Below, in pieces: positions 17,069 to 25,871 of a DNA stretch of 64,000 nucleotides. Origin of the DNA: CAZPUS01 sp964589825 (lineage in GTDB: Bacteria > Fibrobacterota > Chitinivibrionia > Chitinivibrionales > WJKA01); NCBI GenBank assembly GCA_964589825.1, contig CAZPUS010000008.1:37301-101300 (forward strand). The letters are read 5' to 3'. Within the stretch, counting starts at the first letter, position 1, and every line of letters begins with the position of its first letter. The notes under the pieces were generated by a model that made no database searches, was not told the DNA's origin, and saw only the letters and a program-made list of their open reading frames with translations. Both the position numbers and the translations under genes were made by a program.

Positions 17069-18901
17069 TTATGCAAAATATTCGATCGTATTGGTACCGT
17101 ATCGGCGTCCCGTCTCTTCTCCTTCGACAAGCTCAAGGGTTCCGGGATCGATCGACAACTCTTCATTGTGGCTGTCATGAGACCGGCTCTTTTTTCCGGA
17201 CTGCTCATCGAATGTCTCCTGCTGGCCATGGTTTGCATTGGATGATCCCGCCTCGATATCGACGGTAAGCTGTCCCGGCTTGAGATTGTGCTCCTGCAGA
17301 GAGTCCCGCAGAAGCTGCATATTCTGCTCAACAATCTGTTTTACCTGCTGGTTTTCGACCTGCATCCTGGCGATTACGACTTCGTGCTCAACCCGGATGT
17401 TTATTTTCACGCGCCCCAGGGTGTCGGGCTTTAGCGAAAGGCGCAGTTCGTGAGATCCGTGGCGAACCGCAGACTTCATTTTGTCACTTACCTGCTGCAT
17501 TACCGACTGCTCAAGAGAATGCATCTGCTGGGTGACGGTTTTTTGCGAGGCGAACATCTGTCCGAAAAATGAATCTGAGGAGCTTTTTGCGTTTTCTCCC
17601 CCCTGATGCAGCGAGGAGATCATTGACTCGTGCAATGTGGTGTTGTGCATATTTCTCAGTAGTACGCTGCTGTCGAAGCGTTGCAGCGCAAATCGCATTT
17701 TGTCGTTATCCGCCGCAGCATTCGTCTGCGATTGTGTGGTGTTCTGCGCGGCATACTGAATATTTAAGCGCAGCTTTTTACGAAGTATATACGTTTTCTG
17801 GGTATCGTATACCCAGGAATTCTGTTCGCTCTTTTGTACCCCGATATCCTTAGCCATATTCTGTTGATTGAGCTGATGATTTGTGAGCGACGCTTCTTTG
17901 GATGCGTCACTTTTTTCTTCACCGGAAGCATGCGCGTTGATCGCTGCGAGTGCTTTTTCGTACAACTGTGTGATCTGTTGCTGCTCAGTCCGGGTGGTTT
18001 CCTGCAGCATCTGACGAAGGTGAGCGGTACTCATCGAGGGCATGGTTCCAGGATTCGACGCAGTGAGGATACCGTGGGCTGCAGAACCGGTATCAGCCGA
18101 TTTCTCTTCCGTTTTCTGGCCGACGAGATTGGATACGCCCATGGAGCGCATCACCAGTTTTATCCTGAAAAGCTGCGCATGTACCGTCTTTACCGCCTCT
18201 TCGCTTTGTGCGGCGTCGAATTTAATCCCCCTGATGTCGATAATTCTGTTTTCGGCCACGGCGTTGTCCAGAAGCTTTGCGATTTGTTCCAGACAATGGA
18301 CGATCTCGGCAAAGTCGTCGATCATCTTTTCGGTTACGTGATCGATGGAAAGCCCTTCAAGCTCGTCGGTGACCGAAAAATTTAGAGTATCACCAAGCTT
18401 CAGCAGTGCATCGCGCATGTGATGTACCAGACGTCGTTTTTGCGCGTCACTCAGTTGTTTGAGTTCTTTGTCCTCGCGCGAGCTTTCGGCATGTTTAGAG
18501 GTGGCGGGTTGCCGGTTTTCAGCAGTGGACTGGCGTTCGTTGCGTGGTGTGGTGTGGTCGGTTTCGTTATCGCACCGAGTCGTATTCTTGTGCGCAGTGG
18601 GCCGGGCATGGTCTTTGGAGCTAGTTGCAGTACGGGCAGTGGTTTTTTCGTTTTTTCCTTTGCGAACGCTATGCTGCGCGGAGCGAGTTTCGTGAGGAAA
18701 TTCGTCGTTGCGTGACTCGTGTTCTATAGAATGTCGTGCGCTCGAGTTTTGTTTGGAGACATCCGAATAGATATCCCTGAATTGATTCGGGGATTGATTG
18801 GCGCGCCCCGAACGTTCATGAGACGGGGAGCCCTTTGCGTGCTTGGGAGCTGAGGAAGGTTGCGGAATGATCAGATTGGTTATTTCGCAGTTTTTACTCA
18901 T
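17069..18901 (-). CDS. fliK: Flagellar hook-length control protein FliK
   Basis: FliK is an exported molecular ruler that also triggers the FlhB switch. Most of the 610-aa protein is low-complexity, hydrophilic and poorly conserved, as usual for FliK. The recognisable part is the C-terminal domain (about residues 480-560), with HELRLSLKPDTLGRVKINI and VKQIVEQNMQLLRDSLQEH followed by KPGQLTVDIE. It is placed directly upstream of flgD, with an AAAGGA site before the ATG at 18901. Confidence 0.88.
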   Translation of the reverse strand: MSKNCEITNLIIPQPSSAPKHAKGSPSHERSGRANQSPNQFRDIYSDVSKQNSSARHSIEHESRNDEFPHETRSAQHSVRKGKNEKTTARTATSSKDHARPTAHKNTTRCDNETDHTTPRNERQSTAENRQPATSKHAESSREDKELKQLSDAQKRRLVHHMRDALLKLGDTLNFSVTDELEGLSIDHVTEKMIDDFAEIVHCLEQIAKLLDNAVAENRIIDIRGIKFDAAQSEEAVKTVHAQLFRIKLVMRSMGVSNLVGQKTEEKSADTGSAAHGILTASNPGTMPSMSTAHLRQMLQETTRTEQQQITQLYEKALAAINAHASGEEKSDASKEASLTNHQLNQQNMAKDIGVQKSEQNSWVYDTQKTYILRKKLRLNIQYAAQNTTQSQTNAAADNDKMRFALQRFDSSVLLRNMHNTTLHESMISSLHQGGENAKSSSDSFFGQMFASQKTVTQQMHSLEQSVMQQVSDKMKSAVRHGSHELRLSLKPDTLGRVKINIRVEHEVVIARMQVENQQVKQIVEQNMQLLRDSLQEHNLKPGQLTVDIEAGSSNANHGQQETFDEQSGKKSRSHDSHNEELSIDPGTLELVEGEETGRRYGTNTIEYFA

Positions 18902-19004
18902 TATGAGATCCTTTTTTTACGCAGAGTTCTCCGGTGACAAGGAAGGCAAGAGTCTGCATAGCTGCGGTAAGGGTATATACATTATTTGTATAGTACATTT
19001 GTCT

Positions 19005-19595
19005 TCAGTCGTTCAGCAGCGGCTTTCCTATCTGGTTACTGATGGCCGCGGCTTTGGAATTGGGTAATGCGGCAACGATATCCGATTTCTGGCGTTCGTC
19101 GCGGATCGCCTTAAGGATTTTGATTACAAGGTCATTATTCAGCGTCTGCAGAATCGCAGCCGCTTCTTCCGGATCCATTGATCCGTATATCTTTGCAAGC
19201 TCCTTAATTTTTTCCTGGCTGAGTTCATCACTCTTTTCCACTATCTGTTCGAGCCGTTTCTTTTTCGCTTCGAGGTCTTTTTTCTGTGCCTCCAGATCCG
19301 CCTGCAGCGACTGGATATGCTGCCGCATCTGTTCGAGTTTTTTACGTTCCTTGCGAAGTCTGGCGCGTTCCTTGACCATAGCCTGAAACGATTTGGATTT
19401 TTTGGCGATCAGAGAGTCAATCTCGCTCGAACGCTCCATCATTTGGAGTTCTTTTTTTGTCTCGTCTTTTTTGTCGTCATAACCAAAATCGACACTGGCG
19501 TATCCGGTCGCAAAAAGTACGATTAAATACATTATTGGAAACGATATAACCGCCACAGCGGCGATAATAATGAAATTTTTCAGTTTTGGATTCAT
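19005..19595 (-). CDS. motE: MotE-like flagellar protein (MgtE N-domain, coiled coil)
   Basis: This 196-aa protein has one N-terminal transmembrane helix (IIIAAVAVISFPIMYLIVLFA), a long Lys/Glu/Gln coiled coil (about residues 45-125) and a C-terminal MgtE_N-type helical domain (KIYGSMDPEEAAAILQTL, then KILKAIRDERQKSDIVAAL). The same architecture is seen in MotE, which chaperones MotC, and in FlbB, part of the spirochete collar. I start it at the ATG at 19595, which has AAAGGA at the right distance. The upstream start at 19634 lacks this. It is the first gene of the flagellar run. Confidence 0.8.
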   Translation of the reverse strand: MNPKLKNFIIIAAVAVISFPIMYLIVLFATGYASVDFGYDDKKDETKKELQMMERSSEIDSLIAKKSKSFQAMVKERARLRKERKKLEQMRQHIQSLQADLEAQKKDLEAKKKRLEQIVEKSDELSQEKIKELAKIYGSMDPEEAAAILQTLNNDLVIKILKAIRDERQKSDIVAALPNSKAAAISNQIGKPLLND

Positions 19596-19650
19596 ACAAT
19601 GGTCCTTTACGCATTGTGTTCGCATACCGGGCAATCGTCATCTGTGTATT

Positions 19651-19666
19651 AGCAAAATATATGCCA
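19651..19666 (-). promoter_or_regulatory. Candidate sigma-54 (-24/-12) promoter upstream of motE
   Basis: On the minus strand the sequence TGGCATATATTTTGCT has the GG and GC dinucleotides exactly 10 bases apart and matches TGGCAC-N5-TTGC except for T in place of C. It ends about 55 bases before the motE start. Hook genes are often sigma-54 dependent, which fits motE-fliK-flgD-flgE. No rpoN gene or activator is in the window. Confidence 0.5.
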
Positions 19667-19867
19667 TAAAAGAACAGGGGGTGATGAGAACGAATAACGC
19701 CATGATTTAGTATGAGTTAGAAATCGATTTTCTGTGCGGGGACAGCATCGGTTTTTTACGCCGTATGGGATTGTCAATTGATAAACGGCATATTATTCAC
19801 GTGGTAACGGAAAAAAATTCTCGTCTGTGGCGAAAAATGATTCCGGCAGCGGCCTCTTTTTTCGGCG

Positions 19868-20047
19868 ATTTCCACAGGTACCGCGACATGTTTCGGGTAT
19901 ATGACGGCTCCTTTGTAACCATTGAGTCGTATTTCGGGCATGTATGAACTCGCTTCGCTCAGACATGCATACATGCTTTTTCCGAAATAAGGCTCAATAC
20001 TCGGAAAATGTCATATGCCCGAAACCTGTCGCGGTACCTGTGGAAAT
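19868..20047. repeat. 180-bp imperfect inverted repeat (long hairpin) in the motE-STAS intergenic region
   Basis: The outer arms, 19868-19905 and 20010-20047, pair at 36 of 38 positions and share ATTTCCACAGGTACCGCGAC. Inner arms follow after an unpaired stretch: ATTGAG...TATTTCGG...GCATGTATG at 19921-19946 against the complement of 19960-19998. The 614-base stretch 19596-20209 holds no convincing gene, only this element, the sigma-54 site and the STAS leader. It may be a miniature inverted-repeat element or a structured RNA. Confidence 0.75.
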
Positions 20048-20209
20048 TGTCTAATTGCGTTTGCCTCTACGGGTTATTTCTCCGGATAGCACTCATGCTC
20101 TCCGGGAAAAGAAACACGCAGTGCCCCTTAATTATTTTGTTGATAAATGCGGTATGCGTGCAGACGCTGCATAGGTTCGTAAAGGAAAATATCTCAAAAA
20201 GGAGAGGGT

Positions 20210-20536
20210 ATGTATTCATTCAACATTCAGGTCAGACCCGAGCCGGGAAACGATACAAAAATACTGATGGTACGCGGGGATGTGGTGGGCTATGACAGTG
20301 AACGGTTTCGTACCATGCTCGAGGAGCTGACCCAGTCACCCGAGAACACCATTGTCGTGGATTTGCGCGAGGTCGGCTACATAGACAGCCACGGGCTTGG
20401 CAGTCTTGTCTTCAAGCATCTGTGGCTCAAAGACAAGGGCCGAAAAATGGTAATTTCGGCGGATGCATCTACCAATGTCGCCGATATCTTCAAAAAAACG
20501 GAGCTTGACAAGGCGCTCGATATCCGCTGGGAGTAA
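20210..20536 (+). CDS. STAS-domain protein (anti-sigma factor antagonist type)
   Basis: This is a 108-aa stand-alone STAS domain of the SpoIIAA/RsbV type. Such proteins bind an anti-sigma kinase and are controlled by serine phosphorylation. The conserved strand-loop VVDLREVGYIDSHGLGSLV contains the candidate phosphosite serine in DSHGLG. The start has a strong AAAAAGGAGAGGGT site. No cognate kinase lies nearby. The SpoIIE-type phosphatase at 33869-35818 belongs to the same kind of partner-switching system, but a functional link is only a guess. Confidence 0.85.
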   Translation: MYSFNIQVRPEPGNDTKILMVRGDVVGYDSERFRTMLEELTQSPENTIVVDLREVGYIDSHGLGSLVFKHLWLKDKGRKMVISADASTNVADIFKKTELDKALDIRWE

Positions 20537-20560
20537 AGAACTGCGGTGCGCTATTGTGTA

Positions 20561-22963
20561 TCAGCTGCATTTGGAATAGCCGCAGGTGCGACATACCGAA
20601 CATCCGCCTTCCTGCTCCATGACGCTGGAGCATTCAGGGCATTGGGGATTACCGGTCACCAGAGGGCTGGGGGTATCATACGTGAAACCGGAAGTATCGG
20701 ATGCACTGTTTTCCACTTTAAAATCCTTTATCGCTTTATCCATGAGCCGGGCAATCGCATCGGCGCATGAGAGCACCATTTCTCCTTCGTGCCATATAGG
20801 AATGGGGCAGCGGATGCCGCGTAGCTGTTCCACGATTTGTCTTGGTTCTATTCCCGAACGAAGCGCAAGAGAGATGAGCCGTGCGACCGCCTCCGAGTTG
20901 GATGCGGCACATCCTCCCGATTTTCCCATCTGTGTAAATACTTCACATAGTCCGTATTCGTCCGTATTGACATTTACAGATAGTTTTCCGCAGCCGGTTT
21001 TGGTCTTGTAGGTACGCCCCTGGGTCACCGAGGGGCGGGCTCGCGGGGTAATGGCGCCGGCTACCGCAATTTCTCCTGTCGTCACGGCGGACCCCGCTGC
21101 GTTTTTTCCGGAGGTGATAACCTGCTTGTTGCGGGAGCCGTCACGGTAGACGGTTACGCCTTTGCAGCCGAGTTCATAGGCGAGCCGATAAACCTCTTCT
21201 ACATCGGCGGGGGTGGCGGCGTTGGGGAAGTTGACTGTTTTGGATACCGAATTGTCGGTGTATTTTTGAAAGGCCGCCTGAATCTGCACGTGCCATTTGG
21301 GTGAAATGTCGTGTGAGGTGACGAATATGTCACGGATTCTTTTCGGGATGCCGTAAATATCGTTGAGACTGCCGCTCTGGGCAACCATTTTCATGAACTC
21401 TTCGGAATAGAATCCTTCGTTTTGTGCCACTTCCCTGAACTCGCTGTGGACATACATGAGGCGTTTATCATCCAGCACGTTCTTTTCGTAGGCAATCGCG
21501 AAAAGCGGCTCGATGCCGCTGGAGCAGCCGGCGATCATGCTGATCGTTCCGGTGGGAGCGATTGTCGTTACCGTGGCGTTGCGCATTTTTTCAGCCTTTT
21601 TACCGTTGTCGGACCCGTTTTCAAAGGCAGGGTAGGGTCCGCGCTTTTCGGCCAGAAACGCGCTTACTTTTCGTGCTTCCTTCTGGATAAAGCCCATCAC
21701 CTCTTCTGCCGTGCTTACCGCCTGCTGGGAATTGTAGGGCACACCAAGGGAGACCAGCATGTCGGCAAAGCCCATGACCCCGAGTCCTATCTTGCGGGTG
21801 CTGCGCGACATTTCGCCGATTTTTTCGATGGGGGCGCGATTCATTTCGATTACATTGTCGAGAAACCGTACCGCGCTGCGAATGGTTTTTGCCATTTTTG
21901 TATAGTCGATACAGGGCTCACCCTGTTTTTTGCGTATCATTTTCGAAAGGTTTATGGATCCCAGATTGCATGATTCATACGGCAGAAGCGGCTGCTCGCC
22001 GCAGGGGTTGGTGCTCTCGATGGGGCCCAGATGCGGTGTCGGATTATCTTCATTGATACGATCGAGAAAAATGATGCCGGGCTCACCGTTTTTCCAGGCG
22101 AGCTCGACGACACGTTTGAAAAGTGAAGAGGCGCTTATTCGATCGATTTCCTTTCCGTCCCTGGGGTTGACAAGAGGATATTCACCGTCGTGCTGCAGCG
22201 CTTTCATGAATTCATTGGAGAGTGCAATAGATATATTGAAATTGGGCAGAATACCCTCTTTTTCTTTTGCTTCGATAAATTCAATGACATCGGGATGGGA
22301 ACAGTGCAGGATACCCATGTTGGCTCCCCTGCGGGTTCCTCCCTGCTTTATGGTCTCCGTTGCCGCGTCGAATACTTTCATAAACGAGACCGGTCCGCTC
22401 GATACACCCCGTGTCGATTTGACCGTGTCGTTTTTGGGGCGTATGTGTGAAAAAGAAAACCCGGTTCCTCCTCCGCTTTTATGTATGAGGGCGGTGTTTT
22501 TTACCGCCGAAAAAATTTCGTCCATCGAATCGCCCACCGGGAGCACGAAACAGGCGGAGAGTTGCTGCAGCTCACGTCCCGCATTCATGAGAGTTGGCGA
22601 GTTGGGAAGAAATTCGAGCGAGCTGAGCATATTGTAGAATTCTTCCACCACCGCTTCAGTATTGACTTCGTTGTCGAAATGCCGTTCCGCTTCCGCGATA
22701 TTTTCAGCAACACGAAAAAACATATCCTCCGGTGACTCGATCACCTCGTTGTTTTCGTCCTTTTTCATGTAGCGCTTTTGGAGTACCACACGGGCATTGT
22801 CATTGAGCTGGACTTTGTTACGAACCAAACGTTGCTTCAGCGAGAGATGATTTTTTGTGGCCTTGGTTTCCCCGGAGAAAGATTTGGAAGAATCCCGACT
22901 ACTGACTTCTTCCCGGTTACAGGCTGTTTTCACGTCGTGGGAGGTGGAGGATTCGTGCGCCAT
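20561..22963 (-). CDS. nrdJ: Class II (adenosylcobalamin-dependent) ribonucleoside-diphosphate reductase
   Basis: This enzyme makes deoxyribonucleotides using coenzyme B12, with or without oxygen. Family motifs include FLPNSPTLMNAG, the glycine-rich SGGGTGFSFSHIRPKND, TIKQGGTRRGANMG and the active-site signature NPCGEQPLLPYESCNLGSIN with its Cys and Glu. A TSCPD domain follows, then a C-terminal zinc ribbon (CPEC, CRTCGYSKC). I start it at the ATG at 22963, giving 800 aa with an AAGGA site. The longer frame to 23080 runs into the promoter and lacks a site. It is convergent with the STAS gene. Confidence 0.95.
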   Translation of the reverse strand: MAHESSTSHDVKTACNREEVSSRDSSKSFSGETKATKNHLSLKQRLVRNKVQLNDNARVVLQKRYMKKDENNEVIESPEDMFFRVAENIAEAERHFDNEVNTEAVVEEFYNMLSSLEFLPNSPTLMNAGRELQQLSACFVLPVGDSMDEIFSAVKNTALIHKSGGGTGFSFSHIRPKNDTVKSTRGVSSGPVSFMKVFDAATETIKQGGTRRGANMGILHCSHPDVIEFIEAKEKEGILPNFNISIALSNEFMKALQHDGEYPLVNPRDGKEIDRISASSLFKRVVELAWKNGEPGIIFLDRINEDNPTPHLGPIESTNPCGEQPLLPYESCNLGSINLSKMIRKKQGEPCIDYTKMAKTIRSAVRFLDNVIEMNRAPIEKIGEMSRSTRKIGLGVMGFADMLVSLGVPYNSQQAVSTAEEVMGFIQKEARKVSAFLAEKRGPYPAFENGSDNGKKAEKMRNATVTTIAPTGTISMIAGCSSGIEPLFAIAYEKNVLDDKRLMYVHSEFREVAQNEGFYSEEFMKMVAQSGSLNDIYGIPKRIRDIFVTSHDISPKWHVQIQAAFQKYTDNSVSKTVNFPNAATPADVEEVYRLAYELGCKGVTVYRDGSRNKQVITSGKNAAGSAVTTGEIAVAGAITPRARPSVTQGRTYKTKTGCGKLSVNVNTDEYGLCEVFTQMGKSGGCAASNSEAVARLISLALRSGIEPRQIVEQLRGIRCPIPIWHEGEMVLSCADAIARLMDKAIKDFKVENSASDTSGFTYDTPSPLVTGNPQCPECSSVMEQEGGCSVCRTCGYSKCS

Positions 22964-23050
22964 AGACAAAGGTCCTTGTAATTCGGGTGAACGGGAAGCG
23001 AAGCGAGGCTCGTTGCGAGTGATGCGTTGCGAATTTTTATACACTATACA

Positions 23051-23080
23051 AATATAGGTAGGAAAAAAGAGCAAAGTCAA
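23051..23080 (-). promoter_or_regulatory. nrdJ: Promoter for nrdJ
   Basis: On the minus strand TTGACT (23080-23075) and TATATT (23056-23051) are 18 bases apart, giving a transcript leader of roughly 80 bases before the nrdJ start at 22963. The NrdR-like palindrome lies 7 bases upstream of the -35 box, a sensible position for a regulator. Confidence 0.55.
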
Positions 23081-23087
23081 GAGAAAA

Positions 23088-23103
23088 ATACAATATATTG
23101 TAT
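23088..23103. promoter_or_regulatory. NrdR-like box upstream of nrdJ
   Basis: ATACAATATATTGTAT is a perfect 16-base palindrome. It agrees at 14 of 16 positions with the NrdR box consensus as I remember it (acaCwATATaTwGtgt). NrdR boxes regulate ribonucleotide reductase genes and usually occur in pairs. A perfect left half (ACACTATA) occurs at 23041-23048, but the second full box is degenerate. No nrdR gene is in the window. Confidence 0.55.
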
Positions 23104-23168
23104 ATTTTGCATAAATCGCTACTTGTGACAGTATGTTTTCGTTGACCGGGCCACGGAAGTATTTTTTA

Positions 23169-23197
23169 TTGCATGTGATATCATGCCCAGTTATACA
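23169..23197 (+). promoter_or_regulatory. prfB: Candidate promoter for prfB
   Basis: TTGCAT (23169-23174) and TATACA (23192-23197) are 17 bases apart and end 21 bases before the prfB ATG, with an AAAGGAG site in between. The match to consensus is fair. Confidence 0.45.
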
Positions 23198-23218
23198 TAA
23201 TCGTTAAAGGAGTCTCTC

Positions 23219-24317
23219 ATGGAACAGCAATTCGACATGAATGAAGCACAATCGCTCAAAAAGCGCGTAGATGACCTTCGGGGGTATCTTTAGCATAGAG
23301 GAAAAAGAGGCACAAATAGAAACTCTGGAGCAGGAGAGTGCGCAACAGGAGTTCTGGAACGATCAGCAGCGGGCCAAAGGCGTGCTGCAGAAAATAAAAT
23401 CGATGAAGGATATCGTCAATCAGTGGCATGAGGCGTATCAGGAGGTAAGCGATCTGATCGAACTGGCACAGCTCGCGCAGCAGGAGGAGGATACCGAGAC
23501 TCTGAACCAGCTGCAGTCACATTTTGAGACTGCGCGCAAAAAGGTTGAGAATCTGGAGTTTTTCAGAAAACTCAGCCACGAAGACGATCCCGGCGAGGCG
23601 ATTCTCACCATTCACAGCGGGGCCGGAGGAACGGAGTCGTGCGACTGGTGCGCGATGCTGTTTCGTATGTACACCAGGTGGCTGGAGCGCAGGGAGTTTC
23701 CGTTTACCGTGATCGATTCGGTACCCGGTGATTCTGCGGGGTATAAAAGTGTCACGCTTGAAGTGAACGCACCGTATGCGTATGGGTATCTCAAAGCGGA
23801 AAACGGTGTGCATCGTCTGGTGAGGATTTCGCCTTTTGATTCGAATGCCCGGCGCCACACCTCATTCGCATCTGTCTACGCCTTTCCCCTGGTCGAAGAG
23901 GACGATACGTTCGAGTTGGACGAAAAGGATATCAGAGTCGATACCTACCGTGCCAGCGGTGCGGGTGGCCAGCACGTCAACAAGACCGATTCTGCGGTGC
24001 GCATGACCCATATTCCGACCTCGATTATCGTGCAGTGTCAGAACGAACGTTCCCAGATGAAAAACCGTGCCACCGCGCTTCGCCTGCTCAAGGCGAGAGT
24101 GCGTCAGCATTACAAGGAGCTGGAGGAACAGAAGCGCAACGAGAAACTTTCGGAAAAGAAAAAGATCGAATGGGGCAGCCAGATACGCTCCTATGTGCTG
24201 CATCCTTACAATATGGTAAAAGATTTGCGCACCGAGGTGCAGACATCCAATACCCAGGAGGTGCTCGACGGCGATATCGACGAATTTATCGAGAGCTATC
24301 TGCTGCATACCGACTGA
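23219..24317 (+). CDS. prfB: Peptide chain release factor 2 (RF2), with programmed +1 frameshift
   Basis: RF2 ends translation at UGA and UAA. Codons from the ATG at 23219 read MEQQFDMNEAQSLKKR then VDDLRGYL and stop at TAG (23291). A +1 shift continues SIEEKEAQIETL to 24317, giving 365 aa in total, the same length as E. coli RF2. The anticodon-like tripeptide SPF (RISPFDSNARRHTSFA) marks RF2 rather than RF1, and GGQ lies in GAGGQHVNKTDSAVR. AAAGGAG precedes the first ATG. A shorter start at 23271 lies in the downstream frame, but it would lose the conserved N-terminal helix and ignore the frameshift signal. Confidence 0.93.
23279..23294 (+). promoter_or_regulatory. prfB programmed frameshift signal with TAG in place of TGA
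   Basis: CGGGGGTATCTTTAGC matches the classic RF2 site AGGGGGTATCTTTGAC: an internal Shine-Dalgarno-like GGGGG, the slippery CTT at 23288-23290, then a stop. Here the stop is TAG (23291-23293), which RF1 reads and RF2 does not. TAG is a normal stop in this genome, for example at the ends of etfA, engB and the AEC transporter gene. Confidence 0.85.
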
Positions 24318-24378
24318 GGGATCCCTCGCCTTTTCGACAACGGTGAAAAACCGTTGCGTATACCCCTCCTGCGTACTC

Positions 24379-25674
24379 TCATACCACGAAAAAGAGTATG
24401 GCGAACGCATCGATCACCAGCAGAGTCGGTGAAATATCCTCCCACTTGCCGAGTGCGATTTTAAGGATCGTCCAGCTCAGAAATCCCCAGATAATGCCGT
24501 GTGTAATGGAATAGGTAAGGGGGATGAGTACCAGTCCCAGAAACGCGGGGATCGCATTGTCCATTGTGTGCCACTCGATACGAAGTACGGGCTTCATCAT
24601 AAATACGCCCACAATGATGAGCGCGGGAGCGGTGGCGATCTGCGGTACCAGGTTAAGAAGCGGTGAGAAAAACATGAACGGCAGAAAACAGAGCCCCGCG
24701 ACCACCGCGGTAGTGCCATGGCGTCCGCCCTCTTCTATGCCTCCGGCCGATTCGATATAACTGGTTGCCGGGCTGGTTCCCAGAAGTCCGGAACATGCGG
24801 TCGCGATACCGTCGACGATCATAGACTGGCGGATGTTGCGGGGATTGCCTTCGGCGTCCTTAATCTGTGCCGCTTCGGCAACACCCACGAATGTCGAGAG
24901 GCTGTCGAACAGATCGGTGAAAAAGAGGGTAAAGGTGACATGCCATACACTGAGTTTAAGCGAGGTCGTCAGATCGAGCGAGCCGATAAGAGTAAAGTCA
25001 GGGGCTGCAAAAAAGCCTTTCCAGACTACCAGTGGATCCATGGCCTGTGGACCCCACAAACGTCCTACCGGTATGGCAAGCAGTGTCGTGGCGACAATAC
25101 CGAAGATAAGTGCTCCACGAATCCGTCGGGCGACGAGTATACCGGTTGCCGCAAATCCGGCGATGCATACGAGCGTGGGCGGATCGAGGGTGCCAAAGCG
25201 CACCAGCGTTGTCTTGTCCGCCACCACCAGGCCACTGTGCTGCAGTCCGATAAATGCAATAAAGAGCCCGATACCCGAGGCAATGCCGTAGCGAAGCTGC
25301 TGTGGAATTGCCTGTACCAGAAGTTTGCGTATGCCGAACAGTGACAGCAGTACGAAAATGATGCCGGACCAGAAGACCGCACCCAGCGCGGTCTGCCAAG
25401 AAATGTCGGATCCCAGTACCACCGAATAGGCAAAAAAGGCGTTGAGTCCCATGCCGGGAGCGATGAGTATCGGGTTTTTGGCATACAATCCCATAAGGAT
25501 GCTGCTGAAGGCACTGACCAGTACGGTGGCGGTTACCACGCCGCCAAAGGGCATGCCGGCATCCGAAAGAATTGCCGGATTCACGATGATGATGTACATT
25601 GCGGCAAGAAAGGTGGTGATACCGGCGAGGATTTCTGTTTTGATCCTGATTTTATCCTGTGATGCGTAAGGCAT
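24379..25674 (-). CDS. NCS2 family purine permease (AzgA/PbuG type)
   Basis: This 431-aa membrane protein has 12-14 hydrophobic segments. It resembles the adenine/guanine/hypoxanthine permeases, with N-terminal EILAGITTFLAAMYIIIVNP, then PILIAPGMGLNAFFAYSVVLG, and DLFDSLSTFVGVAEAAQI in the middle. It probably imports purine bases with protons. The exact substrate cannot be read. It is divergent from the gene at 25872. I looked for a purine riboswitch in its leader and did not find a convincing one. Confidence 0.88.
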   Translation of the reverse strand: MPYASQDKIRIKTEILAGITTFLAAMYIIIVNPAILSDAGMPFGGVVTATVLVSAFSSILMGLYAKNPILIAPGMGLNAFFAYSVVLGSDISWQTALGAVFWSGIIFVLLSLFGIRKLLVQAIPQQLRYGIASGIGLFIAFIGLQHSGLVVADKTTLVRFGTLDPPTLVCIAGFAATGILVARRIRGALIFGIVATTLLAIPVGRLWGPQAMDPLVVWKGFFAAPDFTLIGSLDLTTSLKLSVWHVTFTLFFTDLFDSLSTFVGVAEAAQIKDAEGNPRNIRQSMIVDGIATACSGLLGTSPATSYIESAGGIEEGGRHGTTAVVAGLCFLPFMFFSPLLNLVPQIATAPALIIVGVFMMKPVLRIEWHTMDNAIPAFLGLVLIPLTYSITHGIIWGFLSWTILKIALGKWEDISPTLLVIDAFAILFFVV

Positions 25675-25871
25675 GGGCGATCTCCTTTTCTGGTGATCGA
25701 TAATATATATAGTGGTAATGGTGCAGGCACAATGGCCCGGTCTCCCAACTATAAAAATACCGCATGTACACGGGTGAAGGCGCGAGAACCCCGCAGGCGT
25801 GAATATGCGATGGATTATATTATTTTTGTTGTAACAGATAAAACCTGTCCATTTTTTAAGGAGGCTGGTCT

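Noticed and set aside
22964..23218. Cobalamin riboswitch before the B12-dependent ribonucleotide reductase
   Set aside because: The leader is short and AT-rich and lacks the B12-box; only the promoter and the NrdR-like palindrome are visible.
25675..25871. Purine riboswitch in the leader of the NCS2 permease
   Set aside because: I looked for the conserved purine-aptamer core and loop-loop sequences on the minus strand and did not find a consistent match.
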